Of a stretch of DNA of 64,000 nt, positions 17,708 to 26,644 are shown piece after piece (positions within the stretch are counted from its first letter, which is position 1; every line of letters starts with the position of its first letter). The DNA is taken from positions 310,001-374,000 of the forward strand of contig NZ_AKJN02000008.1 in the NCBI RefSeq assembly GCF_000282315.2. The letters run 5' to 3'. The stretch comes from Pseudomonas sp. GM41(2012) (lineage in GTDB: Bacteria > Pseudomonadota > Gammaproteobacteria > Pseudomonadales > Pseudomonadaceae). Made by a program: the position numbers and the translations under genes. Under the pieces are notes generated by a model that ran no database searches, was not told where the DNA came from, and worked only from the letters and a program-made list of their open reading frames with translations.

Positions 17708-17916
17708 GGTGCTAGGCTCTCCACAGTTTTGACAAGTCGACGCTTCAGCGTCTAAAGCGTTCTAGCCCTCGATCGATACAACTGATACCGAAGATGCGTC
17801 CGTTCCCTTGGCATGTGATCTCGTGCATTCCCTGTCCCTCATAGCGGGCGTTTGCATTTCTCTCCAAGGTAGATTGCGGCGCGGCAGCTGTCGTTACTGG
17901 CCCTTTGACCAAGTCA

Positions 17917-17946
17917 TTGCAATCTATGTCGCGGGCTGGTTATAGT
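17917..17946 (+). promoter_or_regulatory. Candidate sigma-70 promoter
   Basis: TTGCAA at 17917-17922 and TATAGT at 17941-17946 with an 18-bp spacer. Transcription would begin near 17953, about 40 bases before the small ORF and 320 before the DMT transporter gene. Confidence 0.4.
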
Positions 17947-17995
17947 CGGCGCTCGCCTGCTTTCCCGAGCACGGCCCTCAAAAAAGATCAGCCCA

Positions 17996-18160
17996 ATGCC
18001 TGCATCCCTCATCAACGCGGTAGTCGATTCAGCGGTCAACGCTGGCGTCGTGCCGTGCGGGAATCAGCAGCCTGCGCAGATCAGTCATTACCCTCCACCT
18101 GTCAGTAGCTCGCCGGTGTGCGCAGTCGTATCACCGCCAGGCGTTGGCTTTTCGGGCTGA
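17996..18160 (+). CDS. Possible leader peptide, Pro-rich, upstream of the DMT transporter
   Basis: A 54-codon ATG-to-TGA ORF whose product contains SHYPPPVSSS and VVSPPGVGF. Tri-proline and PPG motifs are known to stall ribosomes that lack EF-P. It has no clear Shine-Dalgarno, which lowers confidence. GATCAGCCC just before its start (17986-17994) is exactly complementary to GGGCTGATC spanning its stop (18154-18162). It lies 112 bp before the transporter start. It could be a regulatory leader peptide or chance coding potential. Confidence 0.35.
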   Translation: MPASLINAVVDSAVNAGVVPCGNQQPAQISHYPPPVSSSPVCAVVSPPGVGFSG

Positions 18161-18226
18161 TCAGCTTTTTTCTGCTGTTCCCACGCCTGTCTGAAAAAGC
18201 GCTCGCTTGAAAAAAACTACTGAATT

Positions 18227-18251
18227 TCAGCTTCGGCTGAGTTGGCTTTTT
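18227..18251 (+). other. UUCG hairpin with T5, attenuator-like
   Basis: TCAGC-TTCG-GCTGA is followed within seven bases by TTTTT, about 20 bases before the DMT start. The stem is only 5 bp, so termination would be weak. It matters mainly with the small ORF upstream. Confidence 0.35.
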
Positions 18252-18272
18252 GCCTGACTACAGGTGGTATTC

Positions 18273-19136
18273 ATGTTTGTCCTTTCGAAAAACACCGCGC
18301 TCGCGGCGGCGTCCACGAGCCTGTTCGTTCTGCTGTGGAGCAGCGGAGCGATCTTCTCAAAATGGGGCCTGGCCCACGCGTCACCCTTTGCCTTTCTGCT
18401 GTTTCGCTTTGCCATCGCGCTATTCGGTCTGGTGCTGCTGGTACCGTTGCTCAAGCTGAAGTTGCCCAAGGGCGGCAAGCCGATGGTGTATGCGATGGCC
18501 ACGGGCCTGGTGTTGCTGGGGGCTTATCAGATTTTCTATCTGTTGGCCCTCGACCTGAAAGTCACACCCGGCGTCATGGCCACGATCATGGGCGTGCAAC
18601 CGATTCTTACCGTGGTGATCATGGAACGTCAGCGATCAGCCAGCAGAATGTTTGGTCTGACGCTGGGTTTGGCCGGGTTGATCATGGTGGTTTACCAAGG
18701 CATCGGTCTGGCCGGCATGTCGCTGGCCGGGATGCTCTTCGGATTGCTGGCGTTGGCGAGCATGACGTTCGGTTCGATCATGCAAAAGCGCATTACCGAC
18801 AATCCACTCGGCACGCTGCCAGTGCAGTACCTGGCGGGGCTGTTGCTCTGCGGAGTCTTCGTACCGTTCCAACCCTTTCATTTCGAACACAGCAGCGGTT
18901 TTATCGTACCGGTGTTGTGGATGGGATTGGTCGTGTCGGTGCTGGCGACCTTGCTGCTGTATCGCCTGATTGCCCGGGGCAACCTGGTCAATGTCACCAG
19001 TCTGTTTTACCTGGTGCCGGCGGTAACGGCGGTGATGGACTACCTGATTTTCGGCAACCGGCTGGCGGTATTGAGCATGCTTGGCATGTTGCTGATCATC
19101 ATCGGCCTGGTGTTCGTATTCCGTAAAAACGCTTGA
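18273..19136 (+). CDS. DMT superfamily (EamA) transporter
   Basis: A 287-aa protein with ten predicted helices in two EamA halves: WSSGAIFSKWGLAHASPFAFLLFRF marks the first repeat and GNLVNVTSLFYLVPAVTAVMDYLIFG the second. EamA carriers usually export amino acids or related metabolites; the substrate cannot be read here. I placed the start at ATG 18273 after AGGTGG rather than at GTG 18264. It is preceded by a 320-base leader and followed by a strong terminator, so it is monocistronic. Confidence 0.85.
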   Translation: MFVLSKNTALAAASTSLFVLLWSSGAIFSKWGLAHASPFAFLLFRFAIALFGLVLLVPLLKLKLPKGGKPMVYAMATGLVLLGAYQIFYLLALDLKVTPGVMATIMGVQPILTVVIMERQRSASRMFGLTLGLAGLIMVVYQGIGLAGMSLAGMLFGLLALASMTFGSIMQKRITDNPLGTLPVQYLAGLLLCGVFVPFQPFHFEHSSGFIVPVLWMGLVVSVLATLLLYRLIARGNLVNVTSLFYLVPAVTAVMDYLIFGNRLAVLSMLGMLLIIIGLVFVFRKNA

Positions 19137-19143
19137 AACAAAA

Positions 19144-19178
19144 CAAGGCCTGGGGCATGAGCTCCAGGCCTTTTTTAT
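19144..19178 (+). terminator. Terminator after the EamA transporter
   Basis: AAGGCCTGG...CCAGGCCTT with an eight-base loop region and a T6 tail, directly downstream of the DMT stop. Confidence 0.9.
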
Positions 19179-19290
19179 GGTTCTTAACGGAATCCCGGGA
19201 AACACAGAAACAAGAACGCCAATCCGTTGGGGATTCGGCGGCTGGTGGATGGCGAGGTGAGTGATTTGGCTCTGTAGCCGTCTGAACCGA

Positions 19291-19388
19291 CGCCATCGCG
19301 GGCAAGCCTTGCTCCTACAGGTTTGATGTCGTGCGCAATGTACGTGAACGACACAGCACCGTAGGAGCAAGGCTTGCCCGCGATGGCG
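19291..19388. repeat. REP-type inverted pair between convergent transporters
   Basis: CGCCATCGCGGGCAAGCCTT with GCTCCTACAG faces GTAGGAGCAAGGCTTGCCCG with CGATGGCG, spaced about 40 bp, between two convergent DMT genes. Confidence 0.9.
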
Positions 19389-19408
19389 TCATCAGCAACA
19401 CCGTCAAA

Positions 19409-20317
19409 CTACTTGGCAGCCACCCCAACAGCCCTCACCACCGCCGTCTTCAACACCAACCACAACGCCGCCGCAATCAACACCCCGCCATAGATGTGCG
19501 CCATCGACAACGGCTCATCCAGCAACAACGCCCCCCACAACACCCCGAACGGCGGAATCAGAAAGGTCGTGGTCATCGACTTCACCGGCCCGACCGAGCT
19601 GAGCAGGCGGAAGTAAATAATGTACGCAAGCGCCGTACACACCAGCCCCAACCCCAGCAGCGACAACCAGACACTCCAGCCGCCCCAGCTCTCCGGTGGC
19701 TGGCTGATCACGCTGTAACCAAACAGCGGCAACAGAAACAACGTCGCGCCCAGCATGCTGCCCACCGCCGATAGACGACTGTCGAGACCACCGGCCTGAT
19801 CGAGCCAGCGGCGCGCGAGGAACCCGGCGAAACCGTAGCAGGTCGTGGCGAGCAGGCAGGCGAGGGCGCCCATCAGCAGTTCCATGTCGAACGCCACCGG
19901 ACCGGCTCGGGTCAGGATGCCCACGCCAAGCAACCCTAGGAACACACCGCCAAGCTTGGCGGCGGTGAGCCTTTCATGGAAGAACAGACCGCCGATCAGC
20001 ACGCCCATCAATGGGGTGGTGGCGTTGAAAATCGCCGAATAACCGGCCGGCAACACTTGCGCAGCCACCGAATAGAGGGTCGCCGGAATCCCGGAGTTGA
20101 TCACTCCGAGCAGCATCACGGTTTTGAGTTTTCCTTTGAAATCCCAGCTGATGCGCATCAGCCCGAGGATCACCAACAAGCCGACTGCGGCAATCGATAC
20201 GCGGAAAAAAGCAGTGGGGATTGTGCCAATCACCGGGGCAATGATGCGCATGAACAGAAAGCTCGCGCCCCAAATGGCGGCAAGCGATAACAAACGCAGA
20301 GTATCGACGGGGTTCAC
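19409..20317 (-). CDS. DMT superfamily (EamA) transporter
   Basis: A 302-aa ten-helix carrier. The first repeat begins LLSLAAIWGASFLFMRIIAP and the second ends STTFLIPPFGVLWGALLLDEP-like (TTTFLIPPFGVLWGALLLDE), the usual EamA landmarks. I moved the start to GTG 20317, preceded by AAGGAAGGA; the in-frame upstream codons have no ribosome site. It runs away from aceK and toward the first DMT gene. The substrate is unknown. Confidence 0.85.
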   Translation of the reverse strand: MNPVDTLRLLSLAAIWGASFLFMRIIAPVIGTIPTAFFRVSIAAVGLLVILGLMRISWDFKGKLKTVMLLGVINSGIPATLYSVAAQVLPAGYSAIFNATTPLMGVLIGGLFFHERLTAAKLGGVFLGLLGVGILTRAGPVAFDMELLMGALACLLATTCYGFAGFLARRWLDQAGGLDSRLSAVGSMLGATLFLLPLFGYSVISQPPESWGGWSVWLSLLGLGLVCTALAYIIYFRLLSSVGPVKSMTTTFLIPPFGVLWGALLLDEPLSMAHIYGGVLIAAALWLVLKTAVVRAVGVAAK

Positions 20318-20445
20318 AGCACGTTCCTTCCTTGATTGGCTCGCAAGTGTCGCGCCAGTCAGGACGCAAGGCAATGGTTGCGTTGCGTAACAAAGGGCCA
20401 CTAAGCTCAGGCCCACGATAAGCATCAGCCGCCGAGGTTTTACCT

Positions 20446-22164
20446 ATGCCGCAGCAATGGCCAGCCGCCGACATCGCCCGAATGATCCTCGATGGCTTTG
20501 ACGATTACCGCGAGCATTTCCGCCAGATCACCGACGGCGCCCGAGCTCGTTTCGAGCAGGCCAAGTGGCAGGAGACGCAATCGGCGTCGGCCGCGCGGAT
20601 CAATCTCTACGAAGAAAAAGTCAGCGAAACGGTGGCACGACTGCGCATCGCGTTTGACGCTGACACGCTGGATGTCAGCTGCTGGCCGCTGGTCAAAAGC
20701 GCTTACATCACGCTGATCGACCTGCGCTTCGACGATGAACTGTCCGAAACCTGGTACAACTCGATCTTCTGCGGGTTGTTCAGCCACGACCTGATCAGCG
20801 ACGGCTGCATGTTCATCCACACCACCCGGCCGAGCCTGCGCCGGGCCCGCGCCGCACAAACCCGCACCTACAAGCCTCAGGGGCAGTTGTCCGGGATGCT
20901 GGCGAGCATTTTTGCCGACTACCGCTTCAGCGAGGATTACGCCGACCTTGCCGGCGACCTGCGTCGCCTCGAAGCTCAACTGCGTGAAAACCTGCCGGAC
21001 TGGGTCTGCAAGGACCCGGAATTGAGCGTCGAACTGTTTTCCTCGGTGCTTTACCGCAACAAAGGCGCGTACCTGGTCGGGCGCATCTACACCCAGGACG
21101 AACAATGGCCGCTGGTGATTCCGCTGCTGCATCGCGAAGGTCGCGGGATTCAGATCGATGCGCTGATCACCGATGAAGCGGACGTGTCGATCATCTTCTC
21201 GTTCACCCGTTCGTATTTCATGGTCGACGTGCCGGTACCGGCGGAGTTCATCGGTTTCCTCAAACGCATTTTGCCGGGCAAGCACATCGCCGAGCTGTAC
21301 ACCTCGATCGGCTTCTACAAACACGGCAAGTCCGAGTTCTACCGGGCGCTGATCAATCACCTGGCCAACACCGACGACCAGTTCATCATGGCCCCGGGCG
21401 TGCGTGGCATGGTGATGAGCGTGTTTACCCTGCCGGGTTTCAACACCGTGTTCAAAATCATCAAGGACCGCTTCTCGCCGTCAAAGAACGTCGACCGCGC
21501 CACGGTGATCGAGAAGTACCGTTTGGTGAAAAGTGTCGACCGGGTCGGGCGCATGGCCGACACCCAGGAATTTTCCGACTTCCGTTTCCCGTTGAGCAAG
21601 TTCGAGCCGGCATGCCTGCAAGAATTGCTCGAAGTGGCCGCGTCCACCGTGTCGGTAGAGGACGACACCGTGCTGATCCGCCACTGCTGGACCGAACGGC
21701 GGATGACGCCGTTGAACCTTTATCTGGAGAACGCCAACGACGCTCAGGTCCGCGAGGCGCTGGAGGATTACGGGCTGGCGATCAAGCAACTGGCGGCGGC
21801 GAACATCTTTCCCGGCGACATGCTGCTGAAGAACTTCGGCGTCACGCGTCACGGGCGGGTGGTGTTTTATGACTATGACGAGATCTGCTTCCTGACCGAG
21901 GCCAACTTCCGGCATATCCCGCAACCGCGCACGCCGGAAGACGAGATGGCTTCTGAGCCGTGGTATTCGATCGGACCGCTGGATGTGTTTCCCGAAGAGT
22001 TTCCGCCGTTTTTGTTTGCTGATTCGGGGCAGCGCAAGTTGTTTGATCAGTTGCATGGTGAGTTGTACAACGCCGATTACTGGAAAAGCCTTCAGGAAGC
22101 CATTCGCGCCGGGAAGGTGATTGATGTGTTCCCGTATCGCCGTAAGGGCCTCGACAATGAGTAG
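20446..22164 (+). CDS. aceK: Isocitrate dehydrogenase kinase/phosphatase
   Basis: A 572-aa bifunctional enzyme that phosphorylates and dephosphorylates isocitrate dehydrogenase, steering carbon between the TCA cycle and the glyoxylate bypass. The regulatory N-terminal half is followed by a kinase-like fold with VIEKYRLVKSVDRVGRMADT, a catalytic region AANIFPGDMLLKNFGVTRHGRVVFYDYDEI, and the AceK-specific C-terminus. Length and sequence fit the family throughout. The ATG follows GAGG. No aceA or aceB is adjacent, as expected in Pseudomonas. Confidence 0.95.
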   Translation: MPQQWPAADIARMILDGFDDYREHFRQITDGARARFEQAKWQETQSASAARINLYEEKVSETVARLRIAFDADTLDVSCWPLVKSAYITLIDLRFDDELSETWYNSIFCGLFSHDLISDGCMFIHTTRPSLRRARAAQTRTYKPQGQLSGMLASIFADYRFSEDYADLAGDLRRLEAQLRENLPDWVCKDPELSVELFSSVLYRNKGAYLVGRIYTQDEQWPLVIPLLHREGRGIQIDALITDEADVSIIFSFTRSYFMVDVPVPAEFIGFLKRILPGKHIAELYTSIGFYKHGKSEFYRALINHLANTDDQFIMAPGVRGMVMSVFTLPGFNTVFKIIKDRFSPSKNVDRATVIEKYRLVKSVDRVGRMADTQEFSDFRFPLSKFEPACLQELLEVAASTVSVEDDTVLIRHCWTERRMTPLNLYLENANDAQVREALEDYGLAIKQLAAANIFPGDMLLKNFGVTRHGRVVFYDYDEICFLTEANFRHIPQPRTPEDEMASEPWYSIGPLDVFPEEFPPFLFADSGQRKLFDQLHGELYNADYWKSLQEAIRAGKVIDVFPYRRKGLDNE

Positions 22165-22175
22165 GGGCTGAGATC

Positions 22176-22342
22176 CACCCCTCACCCCAGCCCTCTCCCC
22201 ACGAGGGAGAGGGGGAAAGGGAGCCGATCTCCATGCCTTTCAAATCCTGAGTTCGACTCGATATTTCAGGTCGATGTAACTTGATAAAACACCTCGGTCA
22301 GTCCCCTCGCCCCTCTGGGGAGAGGGTTAGGGTGAGGGGTGG
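22176..22342. repeat. CCCTCACCCC/CCCTCTCCCC inverted repeat element
   Basis: CACCCCTCACCCCAGCCCTC with TCCCC at the left faces GGGGAGAGGGTTAGGGTGAG with GGGTGG at the right; each end also holds a smaller hairpin (CCCTCTCCCC-ACGAGGGAGAGGGGG at the left). It is a different family from the REP units in this window and fills the aceK-hrpA gap. Confidence 0.85.
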
Positions 22343-22420
22343 TCCTCCCTGACACGCCAAACACCCCCAAATCTGCGACAATCCGCCCCCTGCGCCACTA
22401 GACGACTTATTGCGTACCTG

Positions 22421-25400
22421 ATGACTGACGAATCGCCTTCCATCGACAAACTGCTGAAAAACCTCGATCACGCCATGCTCGCCGACCGCCACCGGCTGCG
22501 GCGGCAGTTGCTTGAGCTGCGCAAAAAACCTGACGAGGCCAAGCTGGCCCAGTGGGTGACGCGCACGCAGGCGTCCTGTGATCAGGTTTTGGCGCGGCGT
22601 GCCAGCCTGCCGGTGATTCGTTACGACGACAGCCTGCCGATCGCCGCCAAGCGCGACGAAATCAAAGCAGCGCTGCTCAAGCATCAGGTGCTGATCATTG
22701 CCGGCGAAACCGGTTCGGGTAAAACCACCCAGTTGCCGAAGATCTGCCTGGAAATCGGTCGCGGTCAGCATGGCCTGATCGGCCACACCCAGCCCCGTCG
22801 AATCGCCGCCCGCAGCGTGGCGAGCCGGGTCGCCGAAGAACTGGCGACGCCGTTGGGTGCGCTGGTCGGCTATCAGGTACGGTTCGAGGATCAGAGCGAT
22901 TCCAACACCCTGATCAAACTGATGACCGACGGCATCCTGCTGGCGGAAACCCAGAACGACCGCTATCTCGAACGCTACGACACGATCATCGTCGACGAAG
23001 CCCACGAACGCAGTCTCAACATCGACTTCCTGCTGGGTTACCTGAAAACCCTGTTGCCGCGTCGTCCGGACCTGAAAGTCATCATCACTTCGGCGACCAT
23101 CGACCTGGAGCGTTTTTCCAAGCACTTCGATGACGCGCCGATTGTCGAAGTCTCCGGCCGCACCTTCCCCGTGGAAACCTGGTATCGCCCGCTGACCCTG
23201 GAGCAAGACGAAGAGGGCAACCGCGTCGAGGACGACTTGACGGTGGATCAGGCGATCCTCGCCACACTCGACGAAATCGCCGCGTTCGAACGCAGCGAGC
23301 GCAAGAGCCCCGGCGACGTGCTGGTGTTCCTGCCCGGCGAGCGCGAGATTCGCGACGCGGCGGACATGCTGCGCAAGGCCCAGCTCAAGCACACCGAGAT
23401 TCTGCCGCTCTACGCACGGCTGTCACCGGCCGAACAGCAGCGGATTTTTCAGTCGCACCCAGGCCGGCGCGTGGTCCTGGCGACCAACGTCGCGGAAACC
23501 TCGCTGACCGTGCCGGGCATTCGTTACGTGATCGACAGCGGCACCGCGCGCATCAGCCGTTACAGCTACCGCGCCAAGGTCCAGCGGCTACCTATCGAAG
23601 CCATTTCCCAGGCCAGCGCCAACCAGCGTAAAGGTCGCTGCGGGCGGGTCGAGCCGGGTATTTGTATTCGTCTATACGGCGAAGAAGATTTCATCGGTCG
23701 CCCGGAATTTACCGATCCGGAAATCCTGCGCACCAACCTTGCGGCGGTGATTTTGCAGATGCTGCATCTGCGCCTCGGCGAGATCACTGATTTCCCGTTT
23801 ATCGAGCCGCCGGATGGCAAGGCTATCAGCGACGGTTTCAACCTGCTGCAAGAGCTCTCGGCGGTCGACCGCAACAGCCAACTGACGCCGCTTGGCCGTC
23901 AATTGGCGCGGCTACCGGTGGACCCGCGCATGGGCCGCATGCTGCTGGAAGCGGCGAAACTCGGCAGCTTGCAGGAAGTGCTGATCGTCGCCAGCGCCAT
24001 GTCGATTCAGGACCCGCGCGAGCGTCCGCCGGAACGTCAGCAAGCGGCGGATCAGGCCCACGCGCAATGGAAAGACGTGGACTCGGATTTCGCCGGGCTG
24101 GTCAATCTGTGGCGTGGTTTCGAAGAACAGCGCCAGGCCCTGACCGCCAGCCCGCTGCGCAATTGGTGCCGCAAGAACTTCCTGAATTACCTGCGTCTGC
24201 GCGAATGGCGCGACTCCCATCGGCAGTTGAGCCTGATCTGCCGCGACATGCAGTTGAGCCTCAATAAAGAACCGGCGGATTACCCGAAGCTGCACAAAGC
24301 CGTGCTCTCGGGGCTGCTCAGCCAGATCGGCCAGAAAACCGATGAAGGCGATTACCTCGGTGCGCGTCAGCGACGTTTCTGGATTCACCCGTCATCGGGC
24401 CTCGGTAAAAAGCGTCCGCAATGGCTGATGGCCGCCGAACTGGTGGAAACCACCAAGCTCTACGCGCGGATGGTCGCCAAGATCGACTCCGACTGGATCG
24501 AGCCCTTGGCCGGGCACCTGATCAAGAAAAACCACTTCGAACCCCATTGGGAGAAGAAGCGCGGTCAGGTCGTGGCGTTCGAGCAGATCACGTTGTTCGG
24601 GTTGATCGTGGTTGGTCGCCGGCCGGTGCATTACGGGCCGATCGACCCTGTCACGTCCCGTGAACTGTTCATTCGTGAAGGCCTGGTACGCGGCGAGATT
24701 CAATCCAAGGCCAAGTGCCTGGCGGCCAATGCGCAACTGCTGGAACAGCTCGACGAACTGGAAGCCAAGGCTCGCCGTCGCGACATTCTGGCGGACGAAG
24801 AAACCCTGTTCGCCTTCTACGATGCGCGACTGCCGGCGGAGATCCACCAGACTGCGACCTTCGACAGCTGGTATCGGGTCAACAGTCAGAAAGACCCGCA
24901 GCTGCTGATCATGCGCGAAGAAGACGTGCTGGCCCGCGAGGCGAGTGAAGTCACTGCCCTTCATTACCCGGACACCTTGCACATCGGTGATCTGGAATTG
25001 GCGCTCAGTTATCACTTCGAACCGAACCACCCGCGTGACGGCGTGACCCTGCGTGTGCCGGCGCCGTTGTTGCCGATGCTGCCGCCGGAGCGCCTGGAAT
25101 GGCTGGTGCCGGGCGTGATCGAGGCCAAGTGCATCGCGCTGGTGCGCAACCTGCCCAAAGCCCTGCGCAAGAATTTCGTACCGGTGCCGGACTTCGTCAA
25201 AGCAGCATTGCAGCGCATGACTTTCGCCGAGGGCTCGTTGCCTCAAGCGCTGGGCCGTGAACTGTTGCGCATGACCGGTGTGCGGGTCAGCGATGAAGCC
25301 TGGGTCGAAGCATCGCAGCAGGTCGACAGTCATTTGCGGATGAACCTGGAAATCGTCGACGGCCAAGGCAAGTTCCTGGGCGAAGGGCGTGATCTGGCGG

Positions 25401-26332
25401 AACTGACCGCACGCTTCGCCGAAGCCAGTCAGGCTGCATTGGCCGTGCCGCAAACCGCGAAAAACCAGCAACCGGTGGAGCCGAAAGTGTTTGCCGCCGT
25501 CGCCGAGAAAACCCAGCAGAAGATCGCCGGGCTATCGATGACGGTGTATCCGGCGCTGGTGGAAGAGAGTGGCACGGTCAAGGAAGGACGTTTCTCTACG
25601 CCGGCCGAAGCCGAGTTTCAACATCGCCGCGCCTTGCAGCGTTTGCTGATGCAGCAACTGGCTGAACCGGCGAAGTTCCTGCGCAGCAAGTTGCCGGGGC
25701 TGACCGAATTGGGTCTGATGTACCGCGACATGGGGCGCGTCGACAGTCTGGTCGAGGACATCCTGCTGGCCAGCCTCGACAGCTGCATTCTTGACGGCGA
25801 AAACCCGCTGCCACGGGATGGCGCCGGGTTGGCATCGCTGGCTGAACGCAAACGCGGCGGCTGGACTGAGCACGCCGAACGGCTGGCGAAGCTGACGCTG
25901 GAAATTCTCAAGCTCTGGCACGGCCTGCAAAAACGCTTCAAGGGCAAGATCGACCTGGCGCAAGCCGTGGCCCTGAACGACATCAAGCAGCAACTCAGTC
26001 ATCTGGTGTATCCGGGCTTCGTCCGGGAAACCCCGATGCAGTGGCTCAAGGAGCTGCCGCGTTATCTGAAAGCGGTCGAGCAGCGCTTCGAGAAAATCGG
26101 CGCTCAGGTGCAGAGGGACCGGGTCTGGAGTGGCGAGTTGTCTGGCCTGTGGACGCAATATCAAACCCGCGCCAACAAACATGCCCAGGAAGGCAAACAC
26201 GATCCGCAGCTGGAGCTCTATCGCTGGTGGCTGGAGGAATACCGGGTTTCCCTGTTCGCCCAACAATTGGGGACCAAGGTACCGATCTCCGACAAGCGCC
26301 TGAACAAGCAATGGACCCAGGTCGAACCCTGA
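22421..26332 (+). CDS. hrpA: ATP-dependent RNA helicase HrpA (DEAH-box)
   Basis: A 1303-aa DEAH helicase: motif I GETGSGKT at residues 95-102, DEAH at 192-195, SAT near 226, motif VI around QRKGRCGRVEPG, then winged-helix, OB and the long HrpA-specific C-terminal region (DUF3418). The size matches E. coli HrpA (about 1300 aa). HrpA resolves stalled, colliding ribosomes and affects some mRNA processing. The ATG at 22421 has a weak ribosome site. No frameshift is seen over the 3.9 kb. Confidence 0.95.
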   Translation: MTDESPSIDKLLKNLDHAMLADRHRLRRQLLELRKKPDEAKLAQWVTRTQASCDQVLARRASLPVIRYDDSLPIAAKRDEIKAALLKHQVLIIAGETGSGKTTQLPKICLEIGRGQHGLIGHTQPRRIAARSVASRVAEELATPLGALVGYQVRFEDQSDSNTLIKLMTDGILLAETQNDRYLERYDTIIVDEAHERSLNIDFLLGYLKTLLPRRPDLKVIITSATIDLERFSKHFDDAPIVEVSGRTFPVETWYRPLTLEQDEEGNRVEDDLTVDQAILATLDEIAAFERSERKSPGDVLVFLPGEREIRDAADMLRKAQLKHTEILPLYARLSPAEQQRIFQSHPGRRVVLATNVAETSLTVPGIRYVIDSGTARISRYSYRAKVQRLPIEAISQASANQRKGRCGRVEPGICIRLYGEEDFIGRPEFTDPEILRTNLAAVILQMLHLRLGEITDFPFIEPPDGKAISDGFNLLQELSAVDRNSQLTPLGRQLARLPVDPRMGRMLLEAAKLGSLQEVLIVASAMSIQDPRERPPERQQAADQAHAQWKDVDSDFAGLVNLWRGFEEQRQALTASPLRNWCRKNFLNYLRLREWRDSHRQLSLICRDMQLSLNKEPADYPKLHKAVLSGLLSQIGQKTDEGDYLGARQRRFWIHPSSGLGKKRPQWLMAAELVETTKLYARMVAKIDSDWIEPLAGHLIKKNHFEPHWEKKRGQVVAFEQITLFGLIVVGRRPVHYGPIDPVTSRELFIREGLVRGEIQSKAKCLAANAQLLEQLDELEAKARRRDILADEETLFAFYDARLPAEIHQTATFDSWYRVNSQKDPQLLIMREEDVLAREASEVTALHYPDTLHIGDLELALSYHFEPNHPRDGVTLRVPAPLLPMLPPERLEWLVPGVIEAKCIALVRNLPKALRKNFVPVPDFVKAALQRMTFAEGSLPQALGRELLRMTGVRVSDEAWVEASQQVDSHLRMNLEIVDGQGKFLGEGRDLAELTARFAEASQAALAVPQTAKNQQPVEPKVFAAVAEKTQQKIAGLSMTVYPALVEESGTVKEGRFSTPAEAEFQHRRALQRLLMQQLAEPAKFLRSKLPGLTELGLMYRDMGRVDSLVEDILLASLDSCILDGENPLPRDGAGLASLAERKRGGWTEHAERLAKLTLEILKLWHGLQKRFKGKIDLAQAVALNDIKQQLSHLVYPGFVRETPMQWLKELPRYLKAVEQRFEKIGAQVQRDRVWSGELSGLWTQYQTRANKHAQEGKHDPQLELYRWWLEEYRVSLFAQQLGTKVPISDKRLNKQWTQVEP

Positions 26333-26342
26333 GTCGAACACT

Positions 26343-26411
26343 TGTAGGAGCAAAGCTTGCTCGCGATAGCTATCTCAAGGCCGCCATCGCCGGCAAGCCG
26401 TGCTCCTACAG
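26343..26411. repeat. REP-type inverted pair after hrpA
   Basis: TGTAGGAGCAAAGCTTGCTC with GCGATAG faces CATCGCCGGCAAGCCGTGCT with CCTACAG at short spacing; the arms are less perfect than in other copies. Confidence 0.85.
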
Positions 26412-26558
26412 GTACGCGGTTGCATTTGAGGCAGGCGTTTGATCCAGCAAAAAGGCGCCAAAACCCAATGTTTATGGCAAACTTCGCGCCTATAAACGCC
26501 GGCCCCGCGGTTTTAAGCCTTCACAGGTCTGGGCGGATCGGAATAAAGCGATGCCAGG

Positions 26559-26614
26559 TTTGCTCCCCCTGACGGGAGCAAATCCTTTGTGTGTTGGTAC
26601 GTCGGTGCCAACAC
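26559..26614 (+). promoter_or_regulatory. Two tandem hairpins in the leader of the FabH-like gene
   Basis: Hairpin 1: TTTGCTCCC (26559-26567) with GGGAGCAAA (26574-26582), loop CCTGAC, nine perfect pairs. Hairpin 2: GTGTTGGTAC (26591-26600) with GTGCCAACAC (26605-26614), tetraloop GTCG, one T-G wobble. They end 30 bases before the ATG and carry no T tract. A leader element controlling translation or mRNA stability is possible. Confidence 0.5.
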
Positions 26615-26644
26615 TTTCTGCCTGAACAGATTAGAGAAACGACC

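Larger units (their letters stand above)
17708..18272. other. 565-bp region: leader of the downstream DMT gene with one small ORF
   Basis: No large gene is visible. The left 200 bp show nothing recognisable beyond the small ORF's ribosome site. The right part holds a promoter-like pair (17917-17946), a 54-codon Pro-rich ORF (17996-18160), complementary 9-mers flanking that ORF, and a UUCG hairpin followed by T5 at 18227-18251. It looks like a long 5' leader of the transporter gene at 18273. Confidence 0.5.

Noticed and set aside
17905..18108. 67-aa plus-strand ORF in the transporter leader
   Set aside because: It overlaps the promoter-like pair and the Pro-rich ORF in another frame and shows no domain; the 17996 ORF is the better candidate.
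24392..25471. 359-aa minus-strand ORF inside hrpA
   Set aside because: Antisense to hrpA, whose helicase and C-terminal regions are intact; no domain is visible.
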